This document shows positions 1 through 8,004 of a stretch of 9,665 bases of DNA, in pieces; the first letter of the stretch is position 1; each line of letters starts with the position of its first letter. The notes below the pieces were generated by a model. The model was not told the DNA's origin and ran no database searches. It was given only the letters and a program-made list of their open reading frames with translations. The stretch spans positions 1-9,665 of the forward strand of contig JAAEOI010000065.1 of NCBI GenBank assembly GCA_024244665.1. Reading direction: 5' to 3'. Position numbers and translations under genes: made by a program. This DNA is from Bacteroidota bacterium (lineage in GTDB: Bacteria > Bacteroidota > Bacteroidia > Bacteroidales > GCA-2748055).

Positions 1-1835
1 AGATCACTTTTTTTCATATGCTCCATATCAATGGTTCTCGTCTTATACTGATCAGAAAAGCTATTACCACTGATCTCGACATCACGGCAACCATCCAGGA
101 GGAAACTGCTTTTCTGCCAGGCATAAGGCTTATAATCGAAGGTCCTGATGATGGTATTATTGATAAACTGCAGATTTCGTACGGACCTGGCCCTTACAAG
201 GGGTGTATCAAAGGTTTCAAACCTGTTGTTCTTGATGATGATGTTTTTATGGTAGGGTTCATCCGAAGTACTCTGAGGTCTGCGAGAAGGTGTTATGGTA
301 ATGATTGCTTCCCCCCATCCAAAATTAGATTCGTCAGAACCTGAAGAAAGACAGTTGTCGAATGTGTTGTTGCTTATCTCCAGGTTGTTGATCGCACCGG
401 CTTCATACCAGCGGTCCACATCCCCTTCTATCAGGATGGCTGTGCCCGCTGTACCAAAATGATTGCTATGGATAAGGGCTTTTTTTGGGGTGGAGATTAA
501 TATTCCCCTTGCCCTGTTCCTTTTGGGAATTACACAGTTTCTTACCTCCACTTCCGGCATCCAGGTTCTGTTTTCAAGGGCATAACCGGTCTGAATATCC
601 TCAGGCAGAGGGCTTGTAAAAACGACTTCCGTGTCTCCCGATTCCAGGTCTTTAGCTCCTTTCACTATCCTGGTTTCCGTTCGCTCCATGGTCCGGGTAT
701 TGACCAACCATACTTCATCACCCGGATTGTAAAAACCGGCTACGTTATGCCATTTATACCTTACTGCCACCCTGTTTTCGGATAATATTTCCGATATAAT
801 GGTATAAGTGCCCCTGAAATTTGCCCAGTCATCGGTCTGACCGGTATGATGGCATTCCTCAACCAGAACTTTTCCCTTGCAATTCACAAAATAAGTCGCA
901 TCTGCCAATGCACTGAAAACGCGTCCCTTCTCCTCATTCACTGCAACCTTTAATTTCCTGAAAACCAATCCATCGCAGAAAAAAGAATACACACCAGTCC
1001 CCGGTGAATGATGAATGGTGACATTCTCCAGGACTGTGTTTTGATTCTTGTTGAGACCCACCCCAAAATAGGCTTGTCTACCATTATAAAATGCAATGTA
1101 GGTTCCGGCTTCCGGTTTGAAAGGCAGGGAGCCCTTCAGACGGATGCTGCCCGGAGCCAGTTCCTCAGCTTCATAGTCTTCAATAATTCCCAATGGGTTA
1201 TCCCTGGTCCTGTAGACAATTTCCTTTTTATCCTTATCAAACAGGCAGTGATGGGCAGCCTTGTCTCTCCAGCCTTCCCCGGTAAAAATCAGATCCTGGT
1301 TTTCAATCATATAGGGATATTCACAGGGATCAATCCTTATATCCAGGAATCCATCGCCTGCAGACTCAACCACAGCCTGGGAGACGAATGGACGGTCCCA
1401 GTCTATGGTGACGTTCCTTATGGTAGTATTGGCTGAGTTCTTTACTCCGACGGACATCATATTACCATGGAATACAAACAGTGAACCGTCGCCGTTAATC
1501 TCCAGGTTATCCAGGCCGTCGACAAATATACCAACAGGAACAGGATTCTTTATTCTTTTATGCCCGGGAATAAATCTGTCCTTCTGGCAATCTGAGGGCC
1601 AGAAATCATATCTCCCTTCAGGGAATACGAGCACAGGATTCTCACTCTTTCGGCACTCTTCGATTGCCTGAATAACATAGGGTCCGGAATTCTCCCTGGC
1701 ATCCGGGAGCAGTCCGAAATCGCTGACAGAGATCGTGTCCCCTGCAGTCAGGCCAGGACTTGTCAGACATAGTAATGCAATGGTAGCAATCCCTGAAGGG
1801 AGCTTTGACAAAAGGCTTGTGTTAGATAAGAGCAT
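1..1835 (-). CDS. GH110 alpha-1,3-galactosidase, secreted beta-helix enzyme (3' end cut by window edge)
   Basis: The frame stays open from an ATG at 1835 to the window edge: 611 codons plus two bases and no stop. Most characterised GH110 proteins are about 600 residues, so probably only a short C-terminal tail is missing. An in-frame TGA five codons upstream makes 1835 the first possible ATG. Residues 1-31 form a signal peptide (K11, then a hydrophobic run ending LTA). The mature start has the DFG-x-x-PD pattern of beta-helix glycosidases, and many short N-N-x-F/I rungs follow. NVTIDWDRPF (141-150) and the segment ADATYF...GQTDDWANF (311-340) resemble GH110 enzymes such as GlaA/GlaB. D312, D335 and D336 have the spacing I recall for the catalytic aspartates of a marine GH110 enzyme (D321, D344, D345). 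The family removes terminal alpha-1,3-linked galactose with inversion, from blood-group B, linear alpha-Gal or galactan fragments. Here it follows a sulfatase gene by 92 nt. Family is fairly sure; the substrate is inferred. Confidence 0.85.
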   Translation of the reverse strand, partial: MLLSNTSLLSKLPSGIATIALLCLTSPGLTAGDTISVSDFGLLPDARENSGPYVIQAIEECRKSENPVLVFPEGRYDFWPSDCQKDRFIPGHKRIKNPVPVGIFVDGLDNLEINGDGSLFVFHGNMMSVGVKNSANTTIRNVTIDWDRPFVSQAVVESAGDGFLDIRIDPCEYPYMIENQDLIFTGEGWRDKAAHHCLFDKDKKEIVYRTRDNPLGIIEDYEAEELAPGSIRLKGSLPFKPEAGTYIAFYNGRQAYFGVGLNKNQNTVLENVTIHHSPGTGVYSFFCDGLVFRKLKVAVNEEKGRVFSALADATYFVNCKGKVLVEECHHTGQTDDWANFRGTYTIISEILSENRVAVRYKWHNVAGFYNPGDEVWLVNTRTMERTETRIVKGAKDLESGDTEVVFTSPLPEDIQTGYALENRTWMPEVEVRNCVIPKRNRARGILISTPKKALIHSNHFGTAGTAILIEGDVDRWYEAGAINNLEISNNTFDNCLSSGSDESNFGWGEAIITITPSRRPQSTSDEPYHKNIIIKNNRFETFDTPLVRARSVRNLQFINNTIIRTFDYKPYAWQKSSFLLDGCRDVEISGNSFSDQYKTRTIDMEHMKKSD

Positions 1836-1851
1836 AGATTTCCGTTTTCAT
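1822..1851 (-). other. Nine-residue leader-like mini-ORF overlapping the GH110 start
   Basis: ATG at 1851 begins MKTEIYALI followed by TAA at 1824-1822. It lies in a different frame from the GH110 gene and overlaps its first codons. The MKT beginning resembles many Bacteroidota exported proteins, but the frame closes after nine codons. It could allow translational coupling, or be a chance ATG in an A-rich leader. There is no conservation evidence. Confidence 0.15.
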
Positions 1852-1927
1852 TAAAAATCCAAATTGATTTTTTTTGAGCCGATTTTAGCACCGGCGTTAA
1901 GACAAAAGCTATTTAATCACTGTTTTA

Positions 1928-3832
1928 TTAAAGTTTGAACTTGCCTGGATCATTCGTATTCAAATCATAACCCGGTGGCTCATTGATGGTTTCCAGGGTG
2001 CGGCGTAGTACCTGGGGGATGCGGGATTCCACCTCTCCGGAGTAATTCCCCTCCAGTGCAGTTTTCAGTTCAGGAACCAGTTCTTTCGCCCTGTATCCCG
2101 CTTCATCAACAACCAGTGAAGCGGCTAAACCCGCAGCGCCTTTGGAGATTATTGCCAGGCCTAAAACCTTCAGGGCTTCACTATTTTCATCCTTGAGCAG
2201 CAAGCCTCGTGCAGCGGCGATCCGGACGTGGGTGGAAGGATCTGACAGGGCCGATTCCAGCACAATCTTCACCGCTGCGGATACTTCCAAAAGGTTTCCC
2301 AATCCGATGGCGCTCCAATAGCGGACAACAGGATCCCTGTCATCGAGCATATTGACCAGTTCAGCTTCTGTTTTCTGATGAAGTGACTCCAGAAGTATCC
2401 ATAAGCTCTCAATCCGGTCAGCCTCCTGGATTCCCAGTTGATACTCGCTTCCATAGGTGCCACGTTCATCCAGCAATATGCCTTCGGGTAAAACACCCAG
2501 ATCCCTTGTGTCTCTGCGCCATTTAAGATGGGCTTCTCTTAATTCAAGCAATATATCCTGGTGTGCAGGGGAAGCTGCCAGATTATTTATTTCATAAGGA
2601 TCCTCCTGCAAATCATAAAGTTCTTCAATTGGTCTCGGTACTTCCAGTAATCGGGTCTGCACAGGGTTGAGTTGACCCTCCGCATATAAGCGTCGCGTCT
2701 CAGTCATGATGTAGTTCCACGGTTTAGTTTCACCATATTCAATGTACTGGTACACGGGTTTCCAGTATTCATAGTTTCGTATATACATATACCGTTTGTT
2801 GCGCACAGCCCGCTGTATATCATAACGTTCGCCCTGGCGGTCCCTGGCGCCGAAAAGATAGTCGTATTCAGGATTTAAATTTTGCCCCAGAAAAGCCCGG
2901 CCCTGCATGTATGAAGGGATTTCAGCGCCGGCCAGGTTAAGCACTGTGGAAGGCAGATCCAGATTGGAAATCAGTTCGTTGGTGGCACTTGCCGGTTTTC
3001 CCTGCCCGTCAACTCTGAATTGTTCGGGTATGCGAACAATAAAAGGTTCTCTTAGTCCGGCATCATAGGCCCACCATTTGGCCCTGGGCAGTCCGGCACC
3101 ATGATCGGAATAGAAAAACACGATGGTATTTTCTGCCGCCCCTTCATTCTGCAGTTCCGCTAATACCTCGCCGATCTGCTGGTCAACCCTGGTGATGTTG
3201 TTAAAATATGAAGCCCATTGCAACCTTACTTTTTCCGTATCCGGGTAGTAGGGGGGGAGGGAAAGCGTTCCCGGATCATAGCCCCCGGGATCGCCCGTGT
3301 GCCGGCTCTGATGGGTGGTGGCGAAGTTGATTACATGGAAAAAGGGTTGGTTGTTATCGGGCCTGTTCCGGTAGTGTGCCGAGGCCGCCGCATCGTCCCA
3401 GATCTCCTCTTTGCCCGGAGAGGAAAACTGGTAATCCGTCTTTGCGGGATTTGTGCAGTAATACCCTGCCTGGCTCATTAGTTCGGGATAAGTTTTAATC
3501 TCGGAGGGATATAGTATTCGATTGCGCATTTGATGAGCGCCCGTGCATGTGGAGTATATACCTGTAAGAATGCTTGTGCGGTTTACTGCACATACCGGTG
3601 CTGTAGCCCAGGCAATGTCGTAACGTACACCTTCTGAAGCGAGCTGGTCCAGATTAGGAGTGATTATGTTGTCCACCCCGTAGCAAGCAAGGTGAGGACT
3701 CAGGTCTTCTATGGTTATCCAGAGGATATTAGGCTGGTTTTGAGCGGAAATTGATATTGCAGTCAAAAGAAAAACAGACAGCAGTGCTACTCCTGGTCTC
3801 AGCGAACAGGTAGGTGTGTGGGTGGATTTCAT
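1928..3832 (-). CDS. Secreted S1-family sulfatase with C-terminal HEAT-like repeats
   Basis: This 634-residue protein has a signal peptide (1-31, hydrophobic core 15-27, ending SISAQ). The alkaline-phosphatase-fold sulfatase domain spans about 34-330, with more sulfatase-like sequence to about 440. Visible active-site elements are E42-D43 (metal ligands, in ITIEDLSPH), C81 in PVCAVNRTSILTG (the cysteine converted to formylglycine), K131 in AKTDYQF, H174 in ATTHQSRH, D243-H244 in YSDHG (metal ligands), and K252 in AKWW. R85 and the downstream T-G of the signature are present, but the third position of C-x-P/A-x-R is valine. ELYDLQEDPYEINNL (405-418) is typical of the sulfatase C-terminal subdomain. 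Residues about 490-612 form helical pairs resembling HEAT repeats, for example DDRDPVVRYWSAIGLGNL. The enzyme should hydrolyse sulfate esters on exported or dietary glycans, probably in the periplasm or outside the cell. Its neighbour, a GH110 galactosidase, suggests a sulfated galactose-containing substrate. The exact S1 subfamily cannot be assigned from reading alone. Confidence 0.9.
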   Translation of the reverse strand: MKSTHTPTCSLRPGVALLSVFLLTAISISAQNQPNILWITIEDLSPHLACYGVDNIITPNLDQLASEGVRYDIAWATAPVCAVNRTSILTGIYSTCTGAHQMRNRILYPSEIKTYPELMSQAGYYCTNPAKTDYQFSSPGKEEIWDDAAASAHYRNRPDNNQPFFHVINFATTHQSRHTGDPGGYDPGTLSLPPYYPDTEKVRLQWASYFNNITRVDQQIGEVLAELQNEGAAENTIVFFYSDHGAGLPRAKWWAYDAGLREPFIVRIPEQFRVDGQGKPASATNELISNLDLPSTVLNLAGAEIPSYMQGRAFLGQNLNPEYDYLFGARDRQGERYDIQRAVRNKRYMYIRNYEYWKPVYQYIEYGETKPWNYIMTETRRLYAEGQLNPVQTRLLEVPRPIEELYDLQEDPYEINNLAASPAHQDILLELREAHLKWRRDTRDLGVLPEGILLDERGTYGSEYQLGIQEADRIESLWILLESLHQKTEAELVNMLDDRDPVVRYWSAIGLGNLLEVSAAVKIVLESALSDPSTHVRIAAARGLLLKDENSEALKVLGLAIISKGAAGLAASLVVDEAGYRAKELVPELKTALEGNYSGEVESRIPQVLRRTLETINEPPGYDLNTNDPGKFKL

Positions 3833-3850
3833 TGTTGAGACTCTGGTTTT

Positions 3851-3961
3851 TTATTTTTTGTACAAACCTGTATTTCCTTTTTCAAGAACCGGCATTAGTT
3901 TTTCAAGCATTGCCTGATTCTCTTTTGCAATATATGAAGCTATTCTGACATAAAATGGCAC
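3851..3961 (-). pseudogene. Short coding-like stretch, possible gene remnant, between M28 and sulfatase genes
   Basis: The 128-nt gap between the M28 stop and the sulfatase start is mostly one open frame: GTG at 3961-3959, 36 sense codons, TAA at 3853-3851. It contains IASYIAKENQAMLEKLMPVLEK, here quoted only as two halves: IASYIAKENQ (residues 7-16) and AMLEKLMPVLEK (17-28), then GNTGLYKK. This is a plausible amphipathic helix with a charged tail. An internal ATG (codon 18) would give a 19-residue peptide. The frame is closed upstream by a TGA inside the M28 gene, so no larger protein fits. I do not recognise it. It may be the C-terminal remnant of a lost gene, a tiny gene, or chance in an A-rich leader. 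Confidence 0.25.
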
Positions 3962-5541
3962 TACTCTTCAAGGAAAGAGGGGACCTCATTCATATTGGCC
4001 AGCTCGTTCGCAATCAGGTAAGCAAGCCGGGATATGCTTTCGGCCTTCTCGTAATCGATTTTACCGGGATCATCACCCGGTTTGTGAAGATCAGGATGAA
4101 CCCCTGAAAAGAAGAAGAAAGCCGGAATGCCGGCTCTGATGAAACTCTGGTGATCGCTTCCTCCAGGGGAGTCCTTATCATTGTTGAAGATTATTGGATA
4201 GTTGACTGAGTTTTTATTGATTTCCCCCACAAATGTGTTCAACTGGTTCAGGTATTTCTTGTTGGAAACCAGATAATGTGCCCTTGTCTCTGCATTTTTT
4301 TCTGAGCTGCGCCCTATCATGTCAAGATTCAGGTTGAATTTGAGCTTATCTTTCTCAATGGTGCCGGAATGAAGAAAATAGTCGGATCCGCACAGGCCCA
4401 TCTCCTCAGCGGTAAATGCAATAAAAACCACCGGACGGCGGGCGGGGTTCAGAGCCATGGCTTCGGCTATCTCCAGCATACCGGAACTTCCGCTGGCATT
4501 ATCATCTGCACCGTTCCGTATCTGGCCCTTGAAAGGAGAAACATGATCAAGATGCGCACCGACCGTGATATATTCATCCATCAAACCGGGATCCGTACCC
4601 GGGACAACTCCAATTATATTTTTCGTGGAAAGCAGCTCCTCCTCCAATACCTCATGGTAAGTTTCAAGGGTGATGCCTTCAAGCGGGAAACAGCTGTAAT
4701 TCCTGAGCCCTTTGTCCTTTATCATGGATGGATTGCAGGGTTGACCTTCAAATATGGCATCGGCCACCTCCGGTTTAATTAGATACATGGAGGGCCTTGA
4801 ACTGGATATACCATCACGCTGCGGTCTCTGGTAGCTATACCTCTCAGAGCGAACCTGGCTTTTCAGACTATCCCATGACTTCCCGGTACCCGGATTTTCG
4901 TCATATACCATCATGATGCCCTTTGCACCTTTATTGCTCAGGACCCGGGACTTATTCCAGATGCCTGATTTAGCATATTTTGCATGCACCTCTTCAGACA
5001 GCACAGCTTTGCCTCTTTTCATGGGTGCTCCGTTGAGCACAATCACCATCTTCCCTTTCACATCCATTCCTTCAAAATCGTTCCAGCCATGATCCGGCTC
5101 TTCGATTCCGTAGCCCACAAAAACACACTCCAGCTTTTCATTGTGATTGCTGCGGGAGGATTGTAGTTTGAAGTCCCTGTTGTGCAGAAAATCAATGGTT
5201 TCACCCCCCTTATTCAGGGTCCATTTAAGGGTAGGCCCGTAGCTTGTTTTGATAAAGGGTACTTCCTGGAAATAGGTCAATTCACCTGCTTCATCTTTTA
5301 ACAGGGGCTCTACTCCTGCAGATTCAAACTGGGAAGCCACATAGCGGGCCGCAATCTCATATTCATCAGAGAGTGCACTCCGGCCTGCCATAAAATCTGA
5401 AGCCAGAAAGTAGATATGGTCCCTTAATTCATCCTTGCTGATTGAGTTAAGCGTGCTTTCCAGCGAAGCCTGTGCATGGAGGAGACCGGAGAGAGATAAG
5501 ATGAAACCTGCAAGCAGGCAGTAGAGTTTTTTATAATGCAT
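3961..5541 (-). CDS. Secreted M28-family zinc aminopeptidase with PA-like insert
   Basis: This 526-residue protein has a signal peptide (1-24, hydrophobic core 8-21, ending LLHAQ). After a helical segment (about 33-75), residues about 135-300 carry a protease-associated (PA)-like insert containing FVGYGIEEPDHGWNDF and KGKMVIVLNG. The di-zinc peptidase core follows at about 305-515. Ligand motifs appear in the usual M28 order: H330 (GAHLDH), D346 (NGADDNASG), general base E379 with ligand E380 (FTAEEMGL), D407 (NLDMIGR) and H486 (HPDLHKPGDD). All expected catalytic and zinc-binding residues are present, so it should be active. M28 enzymes release N-terminal amino acids from peptides; the substrate preference of this one cannot be told. 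It starts only 20 nt after the propeller gene stops, so the two are very likely co-transcribed and may be translationally coupled. No Shine-Dalgarno is seen before the ATG, as is common in Bacteroidota. Confidence 0.93.
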   Translation of the reverse strand: MHYKKLYCLLAGFILSLSGLLHAQASLESTLNSISKDELRDHIYFLASDFMAGRSALSDEYEIAARYVASQFESAGVEPLLKDEAGELTYFQEVPFIKTSYGPTLKWTLNKGGETIDFLHNRDFKLQSSRSNHNEKLECVFVGYGIEEPDHGWNDFEGMDVKGKMVIVLNGAPMKRGKAVLSEEVHAKYAKSGIWNKSRVLSNKGAKGIMMVYDENPGTGKSWDSLKSQVRSERYSYQRPQRDGISSSRPSMYLIKPEVADAIFEGQPCNPSMIKDKGLRNYSCFPLEGITLETYHEVLEEELLSTKNIIGVVPGTDPGLMDEYITVGAHLDHVSPFKGQIRNGADDNASGSSGMLEIAEAMALNPARRPVVFIAFTAEEMGLCGSDYFLHSGTIEKDKLKFNLNLDMIGRSSEKNAETRAHYLVSNKKYLNQLNTFVGEINKNSVNYPIIFNNDKDSPGGSDHQSFIRAGIPAFFFFSGVHPDLHKPGDDPGKIDYEKAESISRLAYLIANELANMNEVPSFLEE

Positions 5542-5561
5542 TGTTCAATATACTGTAAGAG

Positions 5562-7895
5562 TTAATTCTTGTCACCATTTACTAGATTTCCGTCCAAAAC
5601 CCAGATTCCACGACCATGTGTAGCTGCCACAATGATATTGTCCCTGGGATGGATAACCAGGTCGAGAACTGGGGAGGAGGGAAAATCTCCCAGCACTTCC
5701 CAGCTATCCCCACCGTTCTTGCTTACGTAAACGCCAATATCCGTGGCCACATAGAGGATATCCTTATGGAGCGGATCCTCCCGGATCACATTCACTGGTC
5801 CAATGGGAATGTTGCCTGAGATATCCTTCCAGCTTTCTCCAAAATCAACAGATTTCCAGACGTATACCTGGAAATCATCATCCCTTTTGCCGTTTTGTGT
5901 CATATATACGGTTCCCATATCATATATGGAAGCTTCTACCCTGGATATCCATTTATTCATGGGAACACCATTCAGTATCTCATTCCAGGTTTTACCCTCA
6001 TCTTTTGTCATGTGTAATCTGCCGTCGTCTGTACCTGCATAGATCAGGCCGAACTTAAGTGGCGATTCAGAAATTGTGGACAGGGTCTGGTAGGAGATGT
6101 CTCCCATCTTATTCTCATCATTATAGGTCAGGTCCGGACTGATATATTCCCAGGTATCTCCTTTGTCCCGTGACATCATCAGGTATTGCATGCCATGATA
6201 AACAATATCCGGATTGTGAGGTGAAAGGATAAAAGGAGCAACCCATTGGCCCCTGAGTCCGGGTTCATCTTCATATCTGGATGGCAGGAGACGCTTTGTC
6301 CTGGTATGCCAGTTCCTGTCTTCACCCATGTAGGTTCGTTGGATCCTTCCATAAAATCCTGCCGAATAAACTTCATCCGGATCTTCAGGATTTATAAAAT
6401 GGCTGCAACCTTCTCCCCCGGGAGCGCTCTCGAAATTCATCGGGGAGATCTTGTCACGGCCATTGCTCAGGTCAACAACACTATAATAGCTCCCATGGTC
6501 CTGAACAGAACCATATACCCGGAAAGGATCCCTCATATCATAATTTACATTGAAGAATGTTACCGCCGGAAGATTGTCCAGCCAGCAGTTCCAGTTGGCT
6601 CCCCCGTCATAGGAGACACATACACCTCCGTCATTTGCATTCAGCAGATAGTCCGTATTGTCCGGGTCGATCCACAATCCATGATGGTCACCGTGCATTC
6701 CTCTCAGCCGATCGAAGGTTTTTCCCCCGTCGTGCGACACATGCAGTCCAAGTCCCATTGTATATATGGTATTCTCGTCAACCGGATCCACCCTGATCTG
6801 AGCAAATACCCAACCGTAAGTGGCTGAGTGACGCTGCATATAGGATTTCATCTCCTCTGTCAGACCGCTTACCTGGGTCCAGTTTTCGCCACCGTCAGCT
6901 GAGCGGTATACTGTCGCACCCTTGATGATATCTTTTTTGGGTCTTCCATAAGAATCTGTCGCACCGGGTTTTGCTTTTTCACCAATCTCATAATTATCCA
7001 CCAGGGCATATACAACATCTGGATTCGCTGCGCACAAATCAATACCTATACGTCCCCTGTTCTTTGCTTCCGGCAATCCTTTGTTGATCTTTTTCCATTT
7101 TTTGCCACCATCCACCGATTTCCAGATGCCCGTGCCGGTATATTCTTTTTCAGCCCTGGGATCGCTCCACTTTGGACGGACCCGCTCCCATGTGGAGGCG
7201 TAAAGAATATTTGGATCATCCGGATCCATCACAAGGTCGTTTGCTCCTGTATTCTTGTCTATATAGAGCACTTTTTCCCAGGTCTCGCCTCCGTTTATGG
7301 TCTTGTACACTCCCCGTTCCTTATTGGCTGTCCACTCATTTCCGGTTGCTGCCACAAAGAGCACATCAGTATTGCCTGGGTCTATCACAATCCTTGCAAT
7401 GGTATTTGTGCCGGCAAGTCCCATATTCTCCCAGCTTTCGCCTCCATCCCGGGTAAGGTATATTCCGGAACCGGCATAGGAGCTCCGCAAAATGTTAGCT
7501 TCACCGGTCCCAACCCATAATTTATCCGGATTCCCGGGATCCACTGCGATATCCCCAACGCTTGCGGTCACTTCATTTTCAAAAATCGGGTCCCATGTAA
7601 GGCCCTCGTTAACTGTTTTCCAAACACCACCGGAGCATAATGCTGCATAAATTGTGTAACTTTCTCCGCGTGGTCTGACAGCCTCCACGTCAGTTACTCT
7701 CCCACTGATGTTAGTGGGACCGAGATGCTGCCAGTGAGCATCTTTCAGTTCTGATGATTTGTATAAATCCTGATGTTTCTTGTGGAGTTCAAGTCTGACT
7801 TCGCCATCTGTTAAAGGAGATTTTTGTTGGGCCGTTCCGGCAATTCCGGAAAAAGCCAGAAGCAGAATGAGGAAACAAAATGATTTTAGATTCAT
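5562..7895 (-). CDS. Secreted Asp-box (BNR / VPS10-like) beta-propeller protein
   Basis: This 777-residue protein has a signal peptide (1-23, hydrophobic core 7-18, ending GTAQ). I count eleven Asp-box motifs (S/T-x-D/N-x-G-x-x-W/F), starting near residues 94, 148, 199, 260, 332, 387, 428, 575, 630, 682 and 725. Many are preceded by D-P-x-N/D-P-D-x-x-Y/W strands. The spacing suits two consecutive seven-bladed propellers, as in sortilin/VPS10 and GH74 proteins. Blades between 436 and 574 lack recognisable boxes. The end, ATHGRGIWVLD, is the usual closing strand of this large Bacteroidota family. The protein stops a few residues later, with no visible Ig-like or type IX secretion sorting domain. 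Such proteins are often labelled 'glycosyl hydrolase', but I see no evidence for catalysis; a binding or scaffold role is equally possible. Its position between two peptidase genes suggests a part in protein or peptide breakdown, which is inference. Confidence 0.88.
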   Translation of the reverse strand: MNLKSFCFLILLLAFSGIAGTAQQKSPLTDGEVRLELHKKHQDLYKSSELKDAHWQHLGPTNISGRVTDVEAVRPRGESYTIYAALCSGGVWKTVNEGLTWDPIFENEVTASVGDIAVDPGNPDKLWVGTGEANILRSSYAGSGIYLTRDGGESWENMGLAGTNTIARIVIDPGNTDVLFVAATGNEWTANKERGVYKTINGGETWEKVLYIDKNTGANDLVMDPDDPNILYASTWERVRPKWSDPRAEKEYTGTGIWKSVDGGKKWKKINKGLPEAKNRGRIGIDLCAANPDVVYALVDNYEIGEKAKPGATDSYGRPKKDIIKGATVYRSADGGENWTQVSGLTEEMKSYMQRHSATYGWVFAQIRVDPVDENTIYTMGLGLHVSHDGGKTFDRLRGMHGDHHGLWIDPDNTDYLLNANDGGVCVSYDGGANWNCWLDNLPAVTFFNVNYDMRDPFRVYGSVQDHGSYYSVVDLSNGRDKISPMNFESAPGGEGCSHFINPEDPDEVYSAGFYGRIQRTYMGEDRNWHTRTKRLLPSRYEDEPGLRGQWVAPFILSPHNPDIVYHGMQYLMMSRDKGDTWEYISPDLTYNDENKMGDISYQTLSTISESPLKFGLIYAGTDDGRLHMTKDEGKTWNEILNGVPMNKWISRVEASIYDMGTVYMTQNGKRDDDFQVYVWKSVDFGESWKDISGNIPIGPVNVIREDPLHKDILYVATDIGVYVSKNGGDSWEVLGDFPSSPVLDLVIHPRDNIIVAATHGRGIWVLDGNLVNGDKN

Positions 7896-8004
7896 GACGC
7901 TACATTTTATATTTAACTATTTCGATTTGTAAGTTAGGTATTTTTACAAGGCCTCCGGACCATTGCTTTTATTCCAATGGGACCCTGTTCTGAATCTCAG
8001 CTTA

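Noticed and set aside
1008..1671. Plus-strand open frames opposite the GH110 gene (also 18-344)
   Set aside because: They lie antisense to a continuous, well-supported minus-strand beta-helix enzyme. Their products are low-complexity mixtures with no recognisable domain.
1860..1867. TCAATTTG on the minus strand, one mismatch from the Bacteroidota -7 box TAnnTTTG, upstream of GH110
   Set aside because: No -33 TTTG element sits at the right distance, and the A-T-rich leader makes a chance match likely.
1877..1894. GCCG...CGGC inverted repeat between the sulfatase and GH110 genes
   Set aside because: The stem is 4 bp with a 10-nt loop and is followed by an A-run rather than a T-run in the direction of transcription.
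3863..3870. CAGGTTTG on the minus strand, a near match to the -7 box upstream of the sulfatase
   Set aside because: The nearest TTG upstream is too close for a -33 element, and the site falls within the coding-like stretch described above.
6246..6827. 193-codon plus-strand open frame
   Set aside because: It is entirely antisense to the propeller gene, and its product shows no family motif. Its openness follows from the codon pattern of the opposite strand.
7960..7980. Inverted repeat CCATTG / CAATGG with a 9-nt loop between the S15 and propeller genes
   Set aside because: The stem is only 6 bp and no T-run follows it on the minus strand, so a terminator cannot be supported.
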